Source: Gemmatimonadales bacterium UBA2989 (GTDB lineage Bacteria > Gemmatimonadota > Gemmatimonadetes > Longimicrobiales > Gaopeijiaceae). Taken from it: a stretch of DNA of 64,000 nt. Location of the stretch: contig DEAF01000025.1 of NCBI GenBank assembly GCA_002346625.1, forward strand, positions 1 to 64,000. Direction: 5' to 3'. The notes beneath the pieces were generated by a model, which was given only the letters and a program-made list of their open reading frames with translations, was not told where the DNA came from and made no database searches. This document shows positions 34,448 to 43,455 of the stretch, piece by piece (position 1 is the first letter of the stretch; each line of letters opens with the position of its first letter). The translations under genes were made by a program, and so were the position numbers.

Positions 34448-37126
34448 ATGCAACGATTGGTAACGATTCTGCTGATAACCCTGATGGGTAATCTGCCCAG
34501 TGCTAGGCATTTGCCTGCACAGGTTGGTCCCGAGGGTAGTAGTGTGATTGAAATTGGGCTAGCTCTTCGGGGGCTTGATGGAATCAAGCGGGTGCTCATG
34601 ATCGGAGCTCACCCCGATGACGAAGACACAGGCCTGCTCGCATCTCTAGCGCGGGGCTTGGGAGCAGAAACTGCATACCTCTCTTTAACCAGAGGAGATG
34701 GCGGTCAAAATCTTATCGGACCCGAACTTGGCGAAGCCTTGGGGATCATCCGTACTGGAGAACTTGAGGCAGCGCGAAGGCTAGATGGGGGACAGCAATT
34801 TTTCACACGGGCTTACGATTATGGTTTTTCTAAGACCGCCCAAGAAGCTTTTTCTCATTGGCCCCGCGAACAAGTCTTGAGGGATATTGTTTCGGTAATC
34901 CGGACCTTCCGCCCACAGGTCATCGTTTCGGTCTGGTCTGGAACAACCCGTGACGGGCATGGACAACATCAAGCAAGTGGCATATTGGCTCGAGAGGCTT
35001 TCGATGTAGCAGCAGATCCGGAAAGATTTAACGATTTGCCAAGAGAAGCAGGGCTGCCCTGGAGGGCTGATAAATTCTATCAGTCTGTACGTCGCAACCC
35101 AGAACCTCCATCGGTCACTGTTCCTATTGGGAAATTTGATCCTCTACTTGGTCGATCTTACTTGCAACTGGCCATGGAAAGCCGAAGCCAGCATAGGTCA
35201 CAAGCCATGGGATCCTATCAGCCCTTGGGCCCAAGGGTTTCAGGTCTTCGTCTTGTTAAGAGCCATGTACATGAACCCACTGATGACAACGGCATGTTTG
35301 CAGGAATTGATACGACGCTCATAGGGCTTACGGCCGGGCTTCCAAAAAAAACATCCATTCCTATCCAAAAACATTTGACGGATTATAGGGCTGCCGTTCA
35401 CAAAGCAACTGAATCCTTAGATGCTCTTCGGCCTGAACGTGTGGCTGAGCCACTAGCACTAGCTTACCGTAACCTCCAAAACATATTTGAGCTTACCCAA
35501 GATCTGACTGATGTTGAATTAGCTATCTCCAAACCATTAGTTAGGCGTATTTCTCAGGTTCGCCAAGCCCTGCTAAGGTCCGCATCCATAACAATAGATG
35601 TCCGAGTTAGTGATGGCCTGGTAACTGCTGGCCAGGAAGTGGACCTAGACATATCGATATGGAACGGCGGGAAATTTCACATAGACCAAGCACTTATTCG
35701 GGCTGCAGGCTTAGAGGAAGGTGTAACTGGATCTGTAAGGTTTTTGAATGACAAGGGACAAACCCTCAGCCCCCAGAAATTAGGTCCAGAAGAAATGGCT
35801 GATTGGAGGTATCGGGTCCACTTTGGAGACAAAGTTCCTATATCTAGCCTCTATTACCTAGAGCACCCAAGAAATCTAGATATGTATCGATGGACAGATG
35901 CAGATGGTTCTGAAGGCCTTCCTAGAAATAAAAGAAGGCTTCTTGGTGCAGCCGGAGAATTTAATATCCACATTCCTCAGATTAATGAGCCATTGCACAT
36001 AGTGTGGGAAAAGAATGCTCAGTTTGTTGGATTGGATAAAGCCAGTGGTGAATTCAAGGCTCCCGTCCTGGCAACTCCATCCCTTTCTGTGGCCATCGAG
36101 CCAGGAGGAATGGTATGGCCTCAGGGTTCTCATGAAGAACGTGAAGTTACAGTTATTGTCCGCAACGACTCGCATATCAAAACATCTGGAACTTTAAGTC
36201 TTCTGGCTCCAAGTGGTTGGGTGATAACACCAGCTGAGATTCCTTTTACAATGGGAATCGAGGGTTCCACTAGAGGTTTTATTTTCACAGTAAAACCAGA
36301 TACAGAGGTGGACCCTGGAAACCATATTTTCCGAGCAATAGCTACTCGCGATGACGGTGTTTCTTTTGGCAAACAAATAGATATTATCAACTATCCTCAT
36401 ATAGAGCGTACACTCTATGTGAAAGTTGCTGAAATGAGGGCTTCCGTTTTCCCAGTTGCAATAGAACCGAAAATTAAGGTTGGTTACCTGACGGGTTCGG
36501 GTGACGATGGACTGATTGCTCTACGTCAAATAGGTGCCGATGCAGAAGAGGTGTCACCTGAAAAAGTTCTTAATGGAGATTTCTCTTCTTATGATGTATT
36601 GGTATTGGGGATTAGAGCATATGAAACCCGTCCTGACATAGTCGCATCAAACGAACAGATTTTACAATTTGCCCGTAGTGGGGGCACAGTAATAGTACAG
36701 TACAATAAATTTGAATATCCTAGAGGTGAATTCTCCCCGTATAAGGTGAGCATGGGGAATAGGCCTGCCCCACGTGTCACGGATGAAAATTCACCCTTTG
36801 CTTTATTGGATCCAGGATCACCGGTATTCAATATTCCCAATAGAATTACGGATAAAGATTTTGAGGGCTGGGTACAGGAAAGAGGGCTCTATTTTCTCAG
36901 CAATTGGCACAAAAATTTCACCCCGCTTCTTGAGTTTGTTGACCCGGGAGAAGAGCCGGCCCATGGATCCCTTCTGGTCGCACCAGTTGGAGAGGGGGTC
37001 TATGCCTACATAGCCCTATCTTTGTTCCGGCAATTTCCCGCCGGTGTTCCAGGAGCATACAGGCTTTTTGCGAATCTTGTATCGCTAACAGCAAATGAAT
37101 GGAATGCACACCATAGATCGCAGTAA
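34448..37126 (+). CDS. Secreted PIG-L/LmbE-type deacetylase with C-terminal ThuA/GATase-like domain
   Basis: The product (892 residues from ATG 34448; TTG 34433 is an alternative) has a signal peptide (3-25, ending LPAQ). The N-terminal zinc deacetylase domain contains the metal motif HPDDE (55-59) in MIGAHPDDEDTGLLASLARG, SLTRGDGGQN (79-88) and the histidines of RDGHGQHQASG (near 171-181). A middle beta-sandwich region (about 380-650) resembles NEW3/alpha-galactosidase-type Ig domains (TVIVRNDSHIKTSGTLSLLAPSGW). A C-terminal class-I-GATase-like fold follows (about 675-880: VGYLTGSGDDGLIALRQIG, YDVLVLGIRAYETRPD, GGTVIVQYNK). It is exported, so an extracellular or periplasmic N-acetyl-sugar substrate is inferred. 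Operon with the next two genes. Confidence 0.9.
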   Translation: MQRLVTILLITLMGNLPSARHLPAQVGPEGSSVIEIGLALRGLDGIKRVLMIGAHPDDEDTGLLASLARGLGAETAYLSLTRGDGGQNLIGPELGEALGIIRTGELEAARRLDGGQQFFTRAYDYGFSKTAQEAFSHWPREQVLRDIVSVIRTFRPQVIVSVWSGTTRDGHGQHQASGILAREAFDVAADPERFNDLPREAGLPWRADKFYQSVRRNPEPPSVTVPIGKFDPLLGRSYLQLAMESRSQHRSQAMGSYQPLGPRVSGLRLVKSHVHEPTDDNGMFAGIDTTLIGLTAGLPKKTSIPIQKHLTDYRAAVHKATESLDALRPERVAEPLALAYRNLQNIFELTQDLTDVELAISKPLVRRISQVRQALLRSASITIDVRVSDGLVTAGQEVDLDISIWNGGKFHIDQALIRAAGLEEGVTGSVRFLNDKGQTLSPQKLGPEEMADWRYRVHFGDKVPISSLYYLEHPRNLDMYRWTDADGSEGLPRNKRRLLGAAGEFNIHIPQINEPLHIVWEKNAQFVGLDKASGEFKAPVLATPSLSVAIEPGGMVWPQGSHEEREVTVIVRNDSHIKTSGTLSLLAPSGWVITPAEIPFTMGIEGSTRGFIFTVKPDTEVDPGNHIFRAIATRDDGVSFGKQIDIINYPHIERTLYVKVAEMRASVFPVAIEPKIKVGYLTGSGDDGLIALRQIGADAEEVSPEKVLNGDFSSYDVLVLGIRAYETRPDIVASNEQILQFARSGGTVIVQYNKFEYPRGEFSPYKVSMGNRPAPRVTDENSPFALLDPGSPVFNIPNRITDKDFEGWVQERGLYFLSNWHKNFTPLLEFVDPGEEPAHGSLLVAPVGEGVYAYIALSLFRQFPAGVPGAYRLFANLVSLTANEWNAHHRSQ

Positions 37127-37130
37127 AAAC

Positions 37131-37286
37131 ATGACAGAAATCAATAAGCAGTCGCAAGGTGGAATTGAGGAGATAGATTCGTCTTCCAGCTTTCAGGGGC
37201 TGTACTGGGGGATTCTTATCTATTCCATCTCTCTCATCATCATACTACACGTCTTAACTGTGACCTTTAACTTCAAGATGCCGTGA
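37131..37286 (+). CDS. 51-aa single-span membrane protein between deacetylase and symporter
   Basis: From ATG 37131, four bases after the deacetylase stop, the product is 51 residues with a hydrophilic, acidic head (MTEINKQSQGGIEEIDSSSS) and one membrane helix (about 27-46, WGILIYSISLIIILHVLTVTF), ending NFKMP. Its last bases overlap the GTG start of the symporter (ATGCCGTGA), so translation is coupled. The longer frame from 37095 begins inside the deacetylase gene and is not needed. I know no named family. Position suggests an accessory subunit of the symporter. Confidence 0.72.
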   Translation: MTEINKQSQGGIEEIDSSSSFQGLYWGILIYSISLIIILHVLTVTFNFKMP

Positions 37287-38995
37287 CAATACTCGATTGG
37301 ATGACCTTTGTCGTTTATTTTTTCGGTGTTACGGGGTTCGCTCTCTATCATAGCCGTAAGAACGTAGGTATTGAGGGGTTTTTCCTAGGTAACAGGCGCA
37401 TGCAATGGGGGGCTATTGGTCTCTCAGTAATGGCTACGCAAGCAAGCGCCATTACTTTCATTGGGACTACAGGCCAGGCTTTCGATGACGGGATGGAGTT
37501 CGTCCAATTTTATCTGGCTCAACCCTTAGCCATGATAATCTTGTGCATATTCTTTGTCCCATTCTTTTATCGCTCCAAGGTTTTCACAGCTTACGAACTC
37601 TTAGAGAATCGTTTCGACGCTAAAACACGCTCTCTTACGAGCTTCCTGTTTCTCCTTTCACGTGGACTTGCGGCGGGAATCGTACTCTATGCTCCTGCCA
37701 TTGTTCTATCAGTTATCATGGGATGGGACGAGAAGGTTACCATTCTCATAATGGGATTGGTGACGATCGCCTATACAACGATCGGAGGGATCACGGCTGT
37801 AATCTGGACTGATGTCATCCAAATGTTGTTAATGTTTGTGGGCATTGCAGCCGCTCTGGTCATCTTGTTCGGAACCCTACCTTCCGATGTTAGCGTGGCA
37901 GACGTTGTGTACATAGGCGGGACTCAGGGAATGTGGTCAAGCATAGACTGGTCCTGGGATCCTACAAACACTTACACGATCTGGTCTGGGATGATTGGAG
38001 GTCTTTTCCTGGGACTATCCTACTTTGGGTGCGACCAAAGCCAAGTTCAGCGTTATCTAACAGCTAAATCTCTTAGGGATAGCAAGCTATCGCTCATTTT
38101 CACTGCATTTCTCAAAGTACCCATGCAGTTCGCAATCCTATCGATTGGTGTACTACTCTTTGTTTTCTACCATTTTGAGCGCCCGCCTTTGCTTTTCAAT
38201 GCCGCCGAGATAGCGGTGGTGCATGAGAGTAAGGATGGAAAAGAGTTCAGATATCTAGAACAAGAACATGAGCACGTTCATTCTTTGCGCAAACAGGCAA
38301 CCCTCGGTCTCCTTGAAGCCCGGCGTGCGGGAGATGACGGCCTGGTCGAATTTCAACAACAAATCGACAATTACGATGGACAGATTGCAGAACTCCGTCA
38401 ACAAGCAAGAAACATAGTCTCTGGAGTACGTGGATCCTCCTCTAACGATGTGAACTATGTATTCCCATCCTACCTTATCGAATATGTTCCAGCTGGAATT
38501 CTAGGTCTCATGATTGCAGTGATTTTCGCTGCGGCAATGTCGTCACTCGATTCAACATTGACCGCACTATCCAGTGCCACTGTAATCGATTTCTACAAGA
38601 GATATATTTACCTGCAAGCATCGGAAAAGCACTATCTAATGGTCTCTCGTATATCAACTTTATTTTGGGGGCTATTCGCTTGTGGTTTCGCTCTTTACGC
38701 AGGGCAGCTGGGATCTCTTATCGAAGCAGTTAATCAGGTAGGCTCTTTCTTCTACGGATCTATTTTGGGCGTTTTCATTTTAGCGTTTCTAGTAAAAAAA
38801 TCTGATGGAGACGGAGCATTCTGGGGATTATTGGGGGGCATGCTGGCAGTATTTGTTGTGTCTGTCACGACAAATATTTCTTGGCTTTATTATAACGTGG
38901 TGGGCGCCCTAACAGTCGTCGCTATTGGCATGCTAATGGCCCTAGCCAAATCTCGGTTTACTAATAACCCTGGGCCCGCACCTTCTCGAGGCTAG
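37283..38995 (+). CDS. Sodium:solute symporter (SSS family)
   Basis: The 570-residue protein has the SSS pattern: YFFGVTGFALYHSRKNVGIEGFFLGNRRMQWGAIGLSVMATQASAITFIG (12-61), GGITAVIWTDVIQMLLMFVG (168-187), the GCDQSQVQRYLTAKSLRDS segment (249-267), and IFAAAMSSLDSTLTALSSATVIDFYKR (near 418-444). About 13 membrane helices are predicted. A charged, helical insertion (about 305-392) lies between two membrane segments, with repeated Glu/Gln/Arg. The start is GTG, overlapping the 51-aa gene by four bases. It uses sodium to import a solute, likely the product of the upstream secreted deacetylase, but this is inference. Confidence 0.9.
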   Translation: MTILDWMTFVVYFFGVTGFALYHSRKNVGIEGFFLGNRRMQWGAIGLSVMATQASAITFIGTTGQAFDDGMEFVQFYLAQPLAMIILCIFFVPFFYRSKVFTAYELLENRFDAKTRSLTSFLFLLSRGLAAGIVLYAPAIVLSVIMGWDEKVTILIMGLVTIAYTTIGGITAVIWTDVIQMLLMFVGIAAALVILFGTLPSDVSVADVVYIGGTQGMWSSIDWSWDPTNTYTIWSGMIGGLFLGLSYFGCDQSQVQRYLTAKSLRDSKLSLIFTAFLKVPMQFAILSIGVLLFVFYHFERPPLLFNAAEIAVVHESKDGKEFRYLEQEHEHVHSLRKQATLGLLEARRAGDDGLVEFQQQIDNYDGQIAELRQQARNIVSGVRGSSSNDVNYVFPSYLIEYVPAGILGLMIAVIFAAAMSSLDSTLTALSSATVIDFYKRYIYLQASEKHYLMVSRISTLFWGLFACGFALYAGQLGSLIEAVNQVGSFFYGSILGVFILAFLVKKSDGDGAFWGLLGGMLAVFVVSVTTNISWLYYNVVGALTVVAIGMLMALAKSRFTNNPGPAPSRG

Positions 38996-39033
38996 CTTTT
39001 TCAGAATTGTGATATTCGACGGATAACCAACCC

Positions 39034-40197
39034 TTAGTCAGAAAACGCTATCAGAGCAAGAAATATTTCCTCTCTGACTCTTGGGTCTTTTTCAAATAAA
39101 ATTCTAGGTAAAAGCAGTATTTTGGCTCTGTTAGATTGGATTTGTCCCAGGGCCCAAGCAGCGTGCCCCCGTACAAGTGGTTCGTGATCCTTAAGAGCCA
39201 AACCCAGAACTGGTAGTGCATCCCCTATACCCCAGTTTCCTAATGAGATGCAAACATTACGGAGAAGCCCCACTCGTTTCGCTCTTTTTACTGGCGACCC
39301 CCTATATAGCTCCCGAAAACCTTCTTCGTCGATTTTTAAAAGTTGTTCTGCAAGTTCAATTAGAGCTGGCCCATCTAATTTTGCGTTGGCTTGGTAGGCA
39401 GAAGCCGTTCCAATCTGTGCGGCCTTTTCATTCCAGGGACACACTTCCTGACATATATCACACCCATACACACGGTTTCCCATAAACGGGCGAAGTTCGA
39501 CAGGTATGTAGCCACGATGTTCTATTGTTAAGTAAGAAATGCAACGTTGGGCATCCATCACCGGTGCTCCAGACTGGTCACGACCTAGGAGTGCTCCTGT
39601 GGGACAAGCATCCAGACAGTTTCGGCATGTGCCACAGTGTTCACTATCAAAAGGGTCATCGTGGTCAAGTTCTAGGTCGAGAAGCAAGATCCCCAAAAAG
39701 AAGTACGACCCTCTCTTGGAATTAATTAACATGGTGTTTTTACCAAACCAACCTAACCCTGCACGCACCCCAAGTTCTCTTTCAAGTATAGGCCCCGTAT
39801 CTACATACGCACGACAAGCAATCGGATCTTCGACCTGGCTTTCAATCCATTTGTGGAGCTTGATCAATCTTTTCTTGATAACACTATGGTAGTCGGGCCC
39901 CCGAGCGTATCGGGCCACCACCGCCCTATGCTGATTATCTGGTATACCGGCGGGGTCTTCTTGATAGTAATCGTGGCCCACCACTATAGCTGCCTTGAGT
40001 GATGGCAATGTCTTCTTGAGATCAGCTCGGCGGGCCAAGGTGTCCCTTCGAGAAAGATAGCCCATATCACCATGAGAGCCGCTCTCGATCCAAGCCCGAT
40101 ACATGTCCATATGCTGACTGTCTTCTACCGAAGCTATGCCCACTAATTCAAACCCTAGCTTGTTTGCTTGCTTCTTAATGTCATCAGTTAGGGTCAC
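39034..40197 (-). CDS. queG: Epoxyqueuosine reductase QueG
   Basis: QueG performs the last step of queuosine synthesis, reducing epoxyqueuosine on tRNA with a cobalamin cofactor and two [4Fe-4S] clusters. The 387-residue protein has AIVVGHDYYQ (70-79), RAYVDTGPILERELGVRAGLGWFGKNTMLIN (129-159), cluster motif CGTCRNCLDACP (188-199), a further Cys219, cluster motif CDICQEVCPWN (246-256) and a C-terminal HEAT-repeat region (about 310-380) that binds tRNA. The start is GTG at 40197. Divergent from a class V PLP gene, with a perfect 20-bp palindrome in the spacer. queE is also in this window. Confidence 0.96.
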   Translation of the reverse strand: MTLTDDIKKQANKLGFELVGIASVEDSQHMDMYRAWIESGSHGDMGYLSRRDTLARRADLKKTLPSLKAAIVVGHDYYQEDPAGIPDNQHRAVVARYARGPDYHSVIKKRLIKLHKWIESQVEDPIACRAYVDTGPILERELGVRAGLGWFGKNTMLINSKRGSYFFLGILLLDLELDHDDPFDSEHCGTCRNCLDACPTGALLGRDQSGAPVMDAQRCISYLTIEHRGYIPVELRPFMGNRVYGCDICQEVCPWNEKAAQIGTASAYQANAKLDGPALIELAEQLLKIDEEGFRELYRGSPVKRAKRVGLLRNVCISLGNWGIGDALPVLGLALKDHEPLVRGHAAWALGQIQSNRAKILLLPRILFEKDPRVREEIFLALIAFSD

Positions 40198-40293
40198 GGG
40201 GTATGCTTTCAGGCTTGGGTATTATTGTTAAAAAATTATGTGTTCTGAACTTTTGAGACTTGCAATCGATACAACCTTAACAAAGATATTATT

Positions 40294-40313
40294 TTGATAA
40301 TATTTATTATCAA
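40294..40313. promoter_or_regulatory. Perfect 20-bp palindrome, possible Fur-family operator
   Basis: TTGATAATA-TT-TATTATCAA is an exact inverted repeat in the divergent spacer of queG and the class V PLP gene. Its halves TGATAAT and ATTATCA are those of the Fur 7-1-7 box but separated by four bases instead of one. It lies about 60 bases from the plus-strand gene and 96 from queG, well placed to control both. Confidence 0.5.
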
Positions 40314-40372
40314 CAATGCTCCCCTTCGTTGTTTGGCTTTTACAGAAAGGCTAGCTGATTTCTGACATTAAT

Positions 40373-41500
40373 ATGGACGTAACTAGAGTACGATCTGAGT
40401 TCCCAATACTCCAGAGAAAAATTTATTTAAACTCATGCTCATTGGGACCCCTTTCCTTACGTGCCACGTCATACTTGGATTCGTTTCAGGAATTGTGGCA
40501 CGATCTTGGAGCTTCAGCTTGGTATGGACCCTGGCTAGAAACGTTGGAAGTTCTCCGGATACGTGTTGCGGAATTCTTAGGTGCTGCACCGGAGCAACTC
40601 GCACTTCTGCCCTCAACGTCTGTAGCTTTATCCGTCATAGCCGAGAGTATCGATTACAGCAAGCGAAACCGTGTAGTCTGCACAGAACTTGACTTCCCTA
40701 CCTTGGCCTATCAGTGGGCGGTTAAGCCTGATGTGGAGTTGGTGATACTGCCTAGCCATGATGGGGTTAAGGTCGACCTGGAACAGTTTGCCGCAGCCGT
40801 TGATGACAGAACGGCATTTTTGGCCACAAGCCATGTATTTTACACCACCGGGCACATTCAGGATCTAGATTGTTTAGGTGAAATAGCACGCCAGTCTGGG
40901 GCATTGCTTTTCGTTGATGGCTACCAGGGTCCTGGGCAGATCCCCGTGGATTTAGGAGCAAGCAAGGCTGATTTTTACACTACAGGACCCCTAAAATGGC
41001 TCTGCGGTGGACCTGGATTATCTTACCTCTATGTCCAGGAAAAGCTTGTCAAAAAACTTCAACCTCGGATAGCCAGTTGGTTCGGAGCAGAAGATCAATT
41101 CGACTTTGACCTGGCAAACTTTGAGCCGCATCGTGATGCTCGCCGTTTTGAGCTTGGAACTCCCTCATTGCCTACTATCCATACAGCTCTGGGGGGCCAA
41201 GAGATTATCGATGAACTGGGTATAGAGGCAATTTGGTCCCGAAACCGCATTCTGACTCAACATCTTGTGGAAAAAGCAGAAGAATCCGGCTTCCAGATGA
41301 CAATTTCTCCTGAGCCAGCTGACCGCTCCGCAATTGTTATGATCCAGCATGAAAATTCTATGGAGGCCGTAAGCTACCTTGCCAAAAAGGGCATCATAGT
41401 GGATTGCCGTCACGGGCATGTCCGAGTGAGCCCTCACTTCTACAACACAGTTTCTGAAATCGATCAGTGCATCGATACTCTAATTGAATTCGCCGAGTAA
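40373..41500 (+). CDS. Class V aminotransferase-fold PLP enzyme (second copy)
   Basis: The 375-residue protein has the class V features: YLNSCSLGPLSLRA (18-31), PSTSVALSVIAESIDY (80-95), LFVDGYQGPGQIPVD (179-193), and the PLP lysine in TTGPLKWLCGGPGLSYLYV (Lys208). It resembles isopenicillin-N-epimerase-like or kynureninase-like enzymes more than SufS, since it lacks the SufS cysteine loop. The reaction is unknown. It is divergent from queG and shares the palindrome-bearing spacer. It differs clearly in sequence from the class V gene at 24082. Confidence 0.86.
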   Translation: MDVTRVRSEFPILQRKIYLNSCSLGPLSLRATSYLDSFQELWHDLGASAWYGPWLETLEVLRIRVAEFLGAAPEQLALLPSTSVALSVIAESIDYSKRNRVVCTELDFPTLAYQWAVKPDVELVILPSHDGVKVDLEQFAAAVDDRTAFLATSHVFYTTGHIQDLDCLGEIARQSGALLFVDGYQGPGQIPVDLGASKADFYTTGPLKWLCGGPGLSYLYVQEKLVKKLQPRIASWFGAEDQFDFDLANFEPHRDARRFELGTPSLPTIHTALGGQEIIDELGIEAIWSRNRILTQHLVEKAEESGFQMTISPEPADRSAIVMIQHENSMEAVSYLAKKGIIVDCRHGHVRVSPHFYNTVSEIDQCIDTLIEFAE

Positions 41501-41519
41501 CAGCATTCTGTCAGTCAAT

Positions 41520-41561
41520 ATTCACAAAATTAATTACTGATACTTTATCATATTTGTGAAT
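41520..41561. repeat. 9-bp inverted repeat between convergent genes
   Basis: ATTCACAAA (41520-41528) and TTTGTGAAT (41553-41561) are exact complements with a 24-base AT-rich spacer. The two flanking genes end here head-on, so a loose bidirectional terminator is possible. There is no T-run beyond either arm, which makes it weak. Confidence 0.35.
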
Positions 41562-41577
41562 AACGTTTGGGTAGATT

Positions 41578-41937
41578 TCAGCTTTGTTCTAATTTAAGAT
41601 CCCACCTTTGGCTATCTCTTTCGTGATACTTAGCCATGACTAATTCAAATGCTTCCTCTATATCTATGCCCTGTTCGTTGGCCATACATAAGAGTACAAA
41701 AAGCACATCACCCAATTCCTCGGCCATATTCTGTTCATCTTCTTCAGGTTTTTTGGGCTTGGTTCCGAAGCGGTCATTAACTAGGCGAGCAAGCTCTCCT
41801 ACTTCTTCAATGAGTCGTGCAAGGTTGGCCAAGGGAGGCCAGTAGCCTTCTTCAAATTGAGAGATCCACTCATCAACTCGACTTTGGCTTTCTTTCAAGG
41901 ACAGCCCTGTTTTAGTGGTAGGATTTGGCTTCTTCAC
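41578..41937 (-). CDS. MazG-like nucleotide pyrophosphohydrolase
   Basis: The 119-residue protein has the all-alpha NTP-PPase core: VDEWISQFEEGYWPPLANLARLIEEVGELARLVNDRFG (22-60), followed by EEDEQNMAEELGDVLFVLLCMANEQGIDIEEAF (70-102), with the EExxE and ExxD metal-binding acidic residues. Such proteins hydrolyse nucleotide triphosphates, possibly house-cleaning non-canonical ones. The start overlaps the upstream MDR gene by four bases, so both are translated together. Confidence 0.88.
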   Translation of the reverse strand: MKKPNPTTKTGLSLKESQSRVDEWISQFEEGYWPPLANLARLIEEVGELARLVNDRFGTKPKKPEEDEQNMAEELGDVLFVLLCMANEQGIDIEEAFELVMAKYHERDSQRWDLKLEQS

Positions 41938-42959
41938 GGCACTAAAACCAATTTTCCAAAAACCTCACCAGATTCTAGAAGTTCGTGAGCCCTCTGGGCT
42001 TCCGATAAAGGCATCACAGAATGTATCACAGGCTTCAACCTTCCCTCAAAGACTAGATTCATTACACGGCGAAAGGCTTCTGGGGGGCCCATCGTGCTCC
42101 CCAAAATAGAAAGCTGTTTCCAGAAGATTAGGCGCACATCACTTTCCACTTTAGGGCCAGCTGTAGCACCATATGTCACTAATCGGCCCCCAACTCTCAA
42201 AGAACGCAAACACGAATTCCACATGGCTTCACCAACTGAATCTACAATAAGATCGACGCCTGTCTTTTCTGTGTCTCGCCAAACTTCCTTGGAGAAATCT
42301 TGTTCATGGCGATCGTACACAAAGTCTGCACCTAATTCCTTTACTCTTTTGCTGTTGTCGCTACCGCTAGTAACAGCATAGACGCTGGCACCCATAAGTT
42401 TGGCAATTTGAATGGCGGCTGTAGCCACTCCACCCGATCCACCTGTTACCAGGACTGCCTCACCGGGTTGCAGTTGACCTCTCTCCAATAAAGCATGCCA
42501 GGCTGTCACAAAAACTAGTCCAGCAGCAGCAGCCAATTCAAAAGGAAATTCATCGGGTATCTCCAATAAATTGTCTGCTGGAATTAAACAGAATTCTGCA
42601 AAACTGCCTTTTATATGTTCCCCTAAAACATTATAAGAAGGATCTTTTATTGAAGGACCACGCCCCAAATCACTGTACCAGCCGTAGTTGATCGATGGAT
42701 CTGCAACTACCCTGGTTCCCAATGACACTCCTTTGACTCCAGGTCCAATTGCATCCACAATCCCAGCTACATCTGATCCGCCAATGTGGGGAAGGGGGAT
42801 TTCAAACGGGAGACCCCTCCGCACCCAAATATCAAGATGATTCAGGGATGCCGCCCTAACTGCTATCCGGACCTGGCCTTGGCCAGGTTCTGGTTTGTCA
42901 GTCTCAGAAAAATTAATTACTTCCGGACCCCCATGCTCTGAGAAAAGGGCGGCTCTCAT
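41934..42959 (-). CDS. Zinc-type MDR/quinone-oxidoreductase family protein
   Basis: The 341-residue MDR protein has the NADP-binding Rossmann motif AVLVTGGSGGVATAAIQIAKLMGA (168-191) and IGGSDVAGIVDAIGPGVKGV (58-77). There is no structural-zinc cysteine cluster and the catalytic-zinc Cys and His are not evident at the usual positions, so it probably reduces quinones or activated alkenes rather than alcohols. It overlaps the MazG-like gene by four bases. It is divergent from the gene at 43065 across about 105 bases. Confidence 0.85.
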   Translation of the reverse strand: MRAALFSEHGGPEVINFSETDKPEPGQGQVRIAVRAASLNHLDIWVRRGLPFEIPLPHIGGSDVAGIVDAIGPGVKGVSLGTRVVADPSINYGWYSDLGRGPSIKDPSYNVLGEHIKGSFAEFCLIPADNLLEIPDEFPFELAAAAGLVFVTAWHALLERGQLQPGEAVLVTGGSGGVATAAIQIAKLMGASVYAVTSGSDNSKRVKELGADFVYDRHEQDFSKEVWRDTEKTGVDLIVDSVGEAMWNSCLRSLRVGGRLVTYGATAGPKVESDVRLIFWKQLSILGSTMGPPEAFRRVMNLVFEGRLKPVIHSVMPLSEAQRAHELLESGEVFGKLVLVP

Positions 42960-43064
42960 ATTGCTAATAAACCTCCTTAATAATCTTCCTTAGGGTTTCG
43001 ATTCTAACATCCTTGCTTAACTTTTAGAAACCTTGGATATCATTTACACACAAAGTATAAGGAT

Positions 43065-43445
43065 ATGGGAGAATCACCTACTACAGAAACAAAAGATAAA
43101 ATTACCGGTGCTAGCTCTTCTGAAACTGACGCACCTGATGCCACTTTAGGTGGTTATCTGAATGTGCATGATAGGCCTCCTGCTTTTCAGGGCATAGACG
43201 GTCAACCATATACCGTTTCTATAGAAGTTGAGTCGGTGGGGGATCTTATCACTCCCTATGCTGTTTACCTATTATTCCCTCGTTGGGCAGAAAACGGCCT
43301 GGGAATTGTCGGTCATGTGGAAACAGAAATTTTATGGAATGACAAGGGCCGTGATGAAGCACTTAATAGAGCTGAAAAACTTCCCTTGGGGGAAGTAAAG
43401 CAACTCTTAGATAAAGCGATTCTCCGTAAAAACCAAACCTCTTAA
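43065..43445 (+). CDS. Uncharacterised protein encoded directly before queE
   Basis: The 126-residue product begins with a disordered acidic/Ser-Thr-rich stretch (1-28). A compact domain follows: LGGYLNVHDRPPAFQGIDGQPYTVSIEVESVG (28-58), LITPYAVYLLFPRWAENGLGIVGHVETEILW (about 61-91) and KGRDEALNRAEKLPLGEVKQLLDKAI (about 93-118). I cannot name the family. No signal or membrane segment. The queE start is ten bases downstream, so a link to queuosine or to other QueE-dependent work is plausible. Confidence 0.65.
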   Translation: MGESPTTETKDKITGASSSETDAPDATLGGYLNVHDRPPAFQGIDGQPYTVSIEVESVGDLITPYAVYLLFPRWAENGLGIVGHVETEILWNDKGRDEALNRAEKLPLGEVKQLLDKAILRKNQTS

Positions 43446-43455
43446 TTTATAGCAG

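Noticed and set aside
34448..37126. Bacillithiol enzyme BshB, because of the HPDDE deacetylase motif and the bacilliredoxin elsewhere
   Set aside because: The protein is secreted and almost 900 residues with extra domains, unlike the short cytoplasmic BshB.
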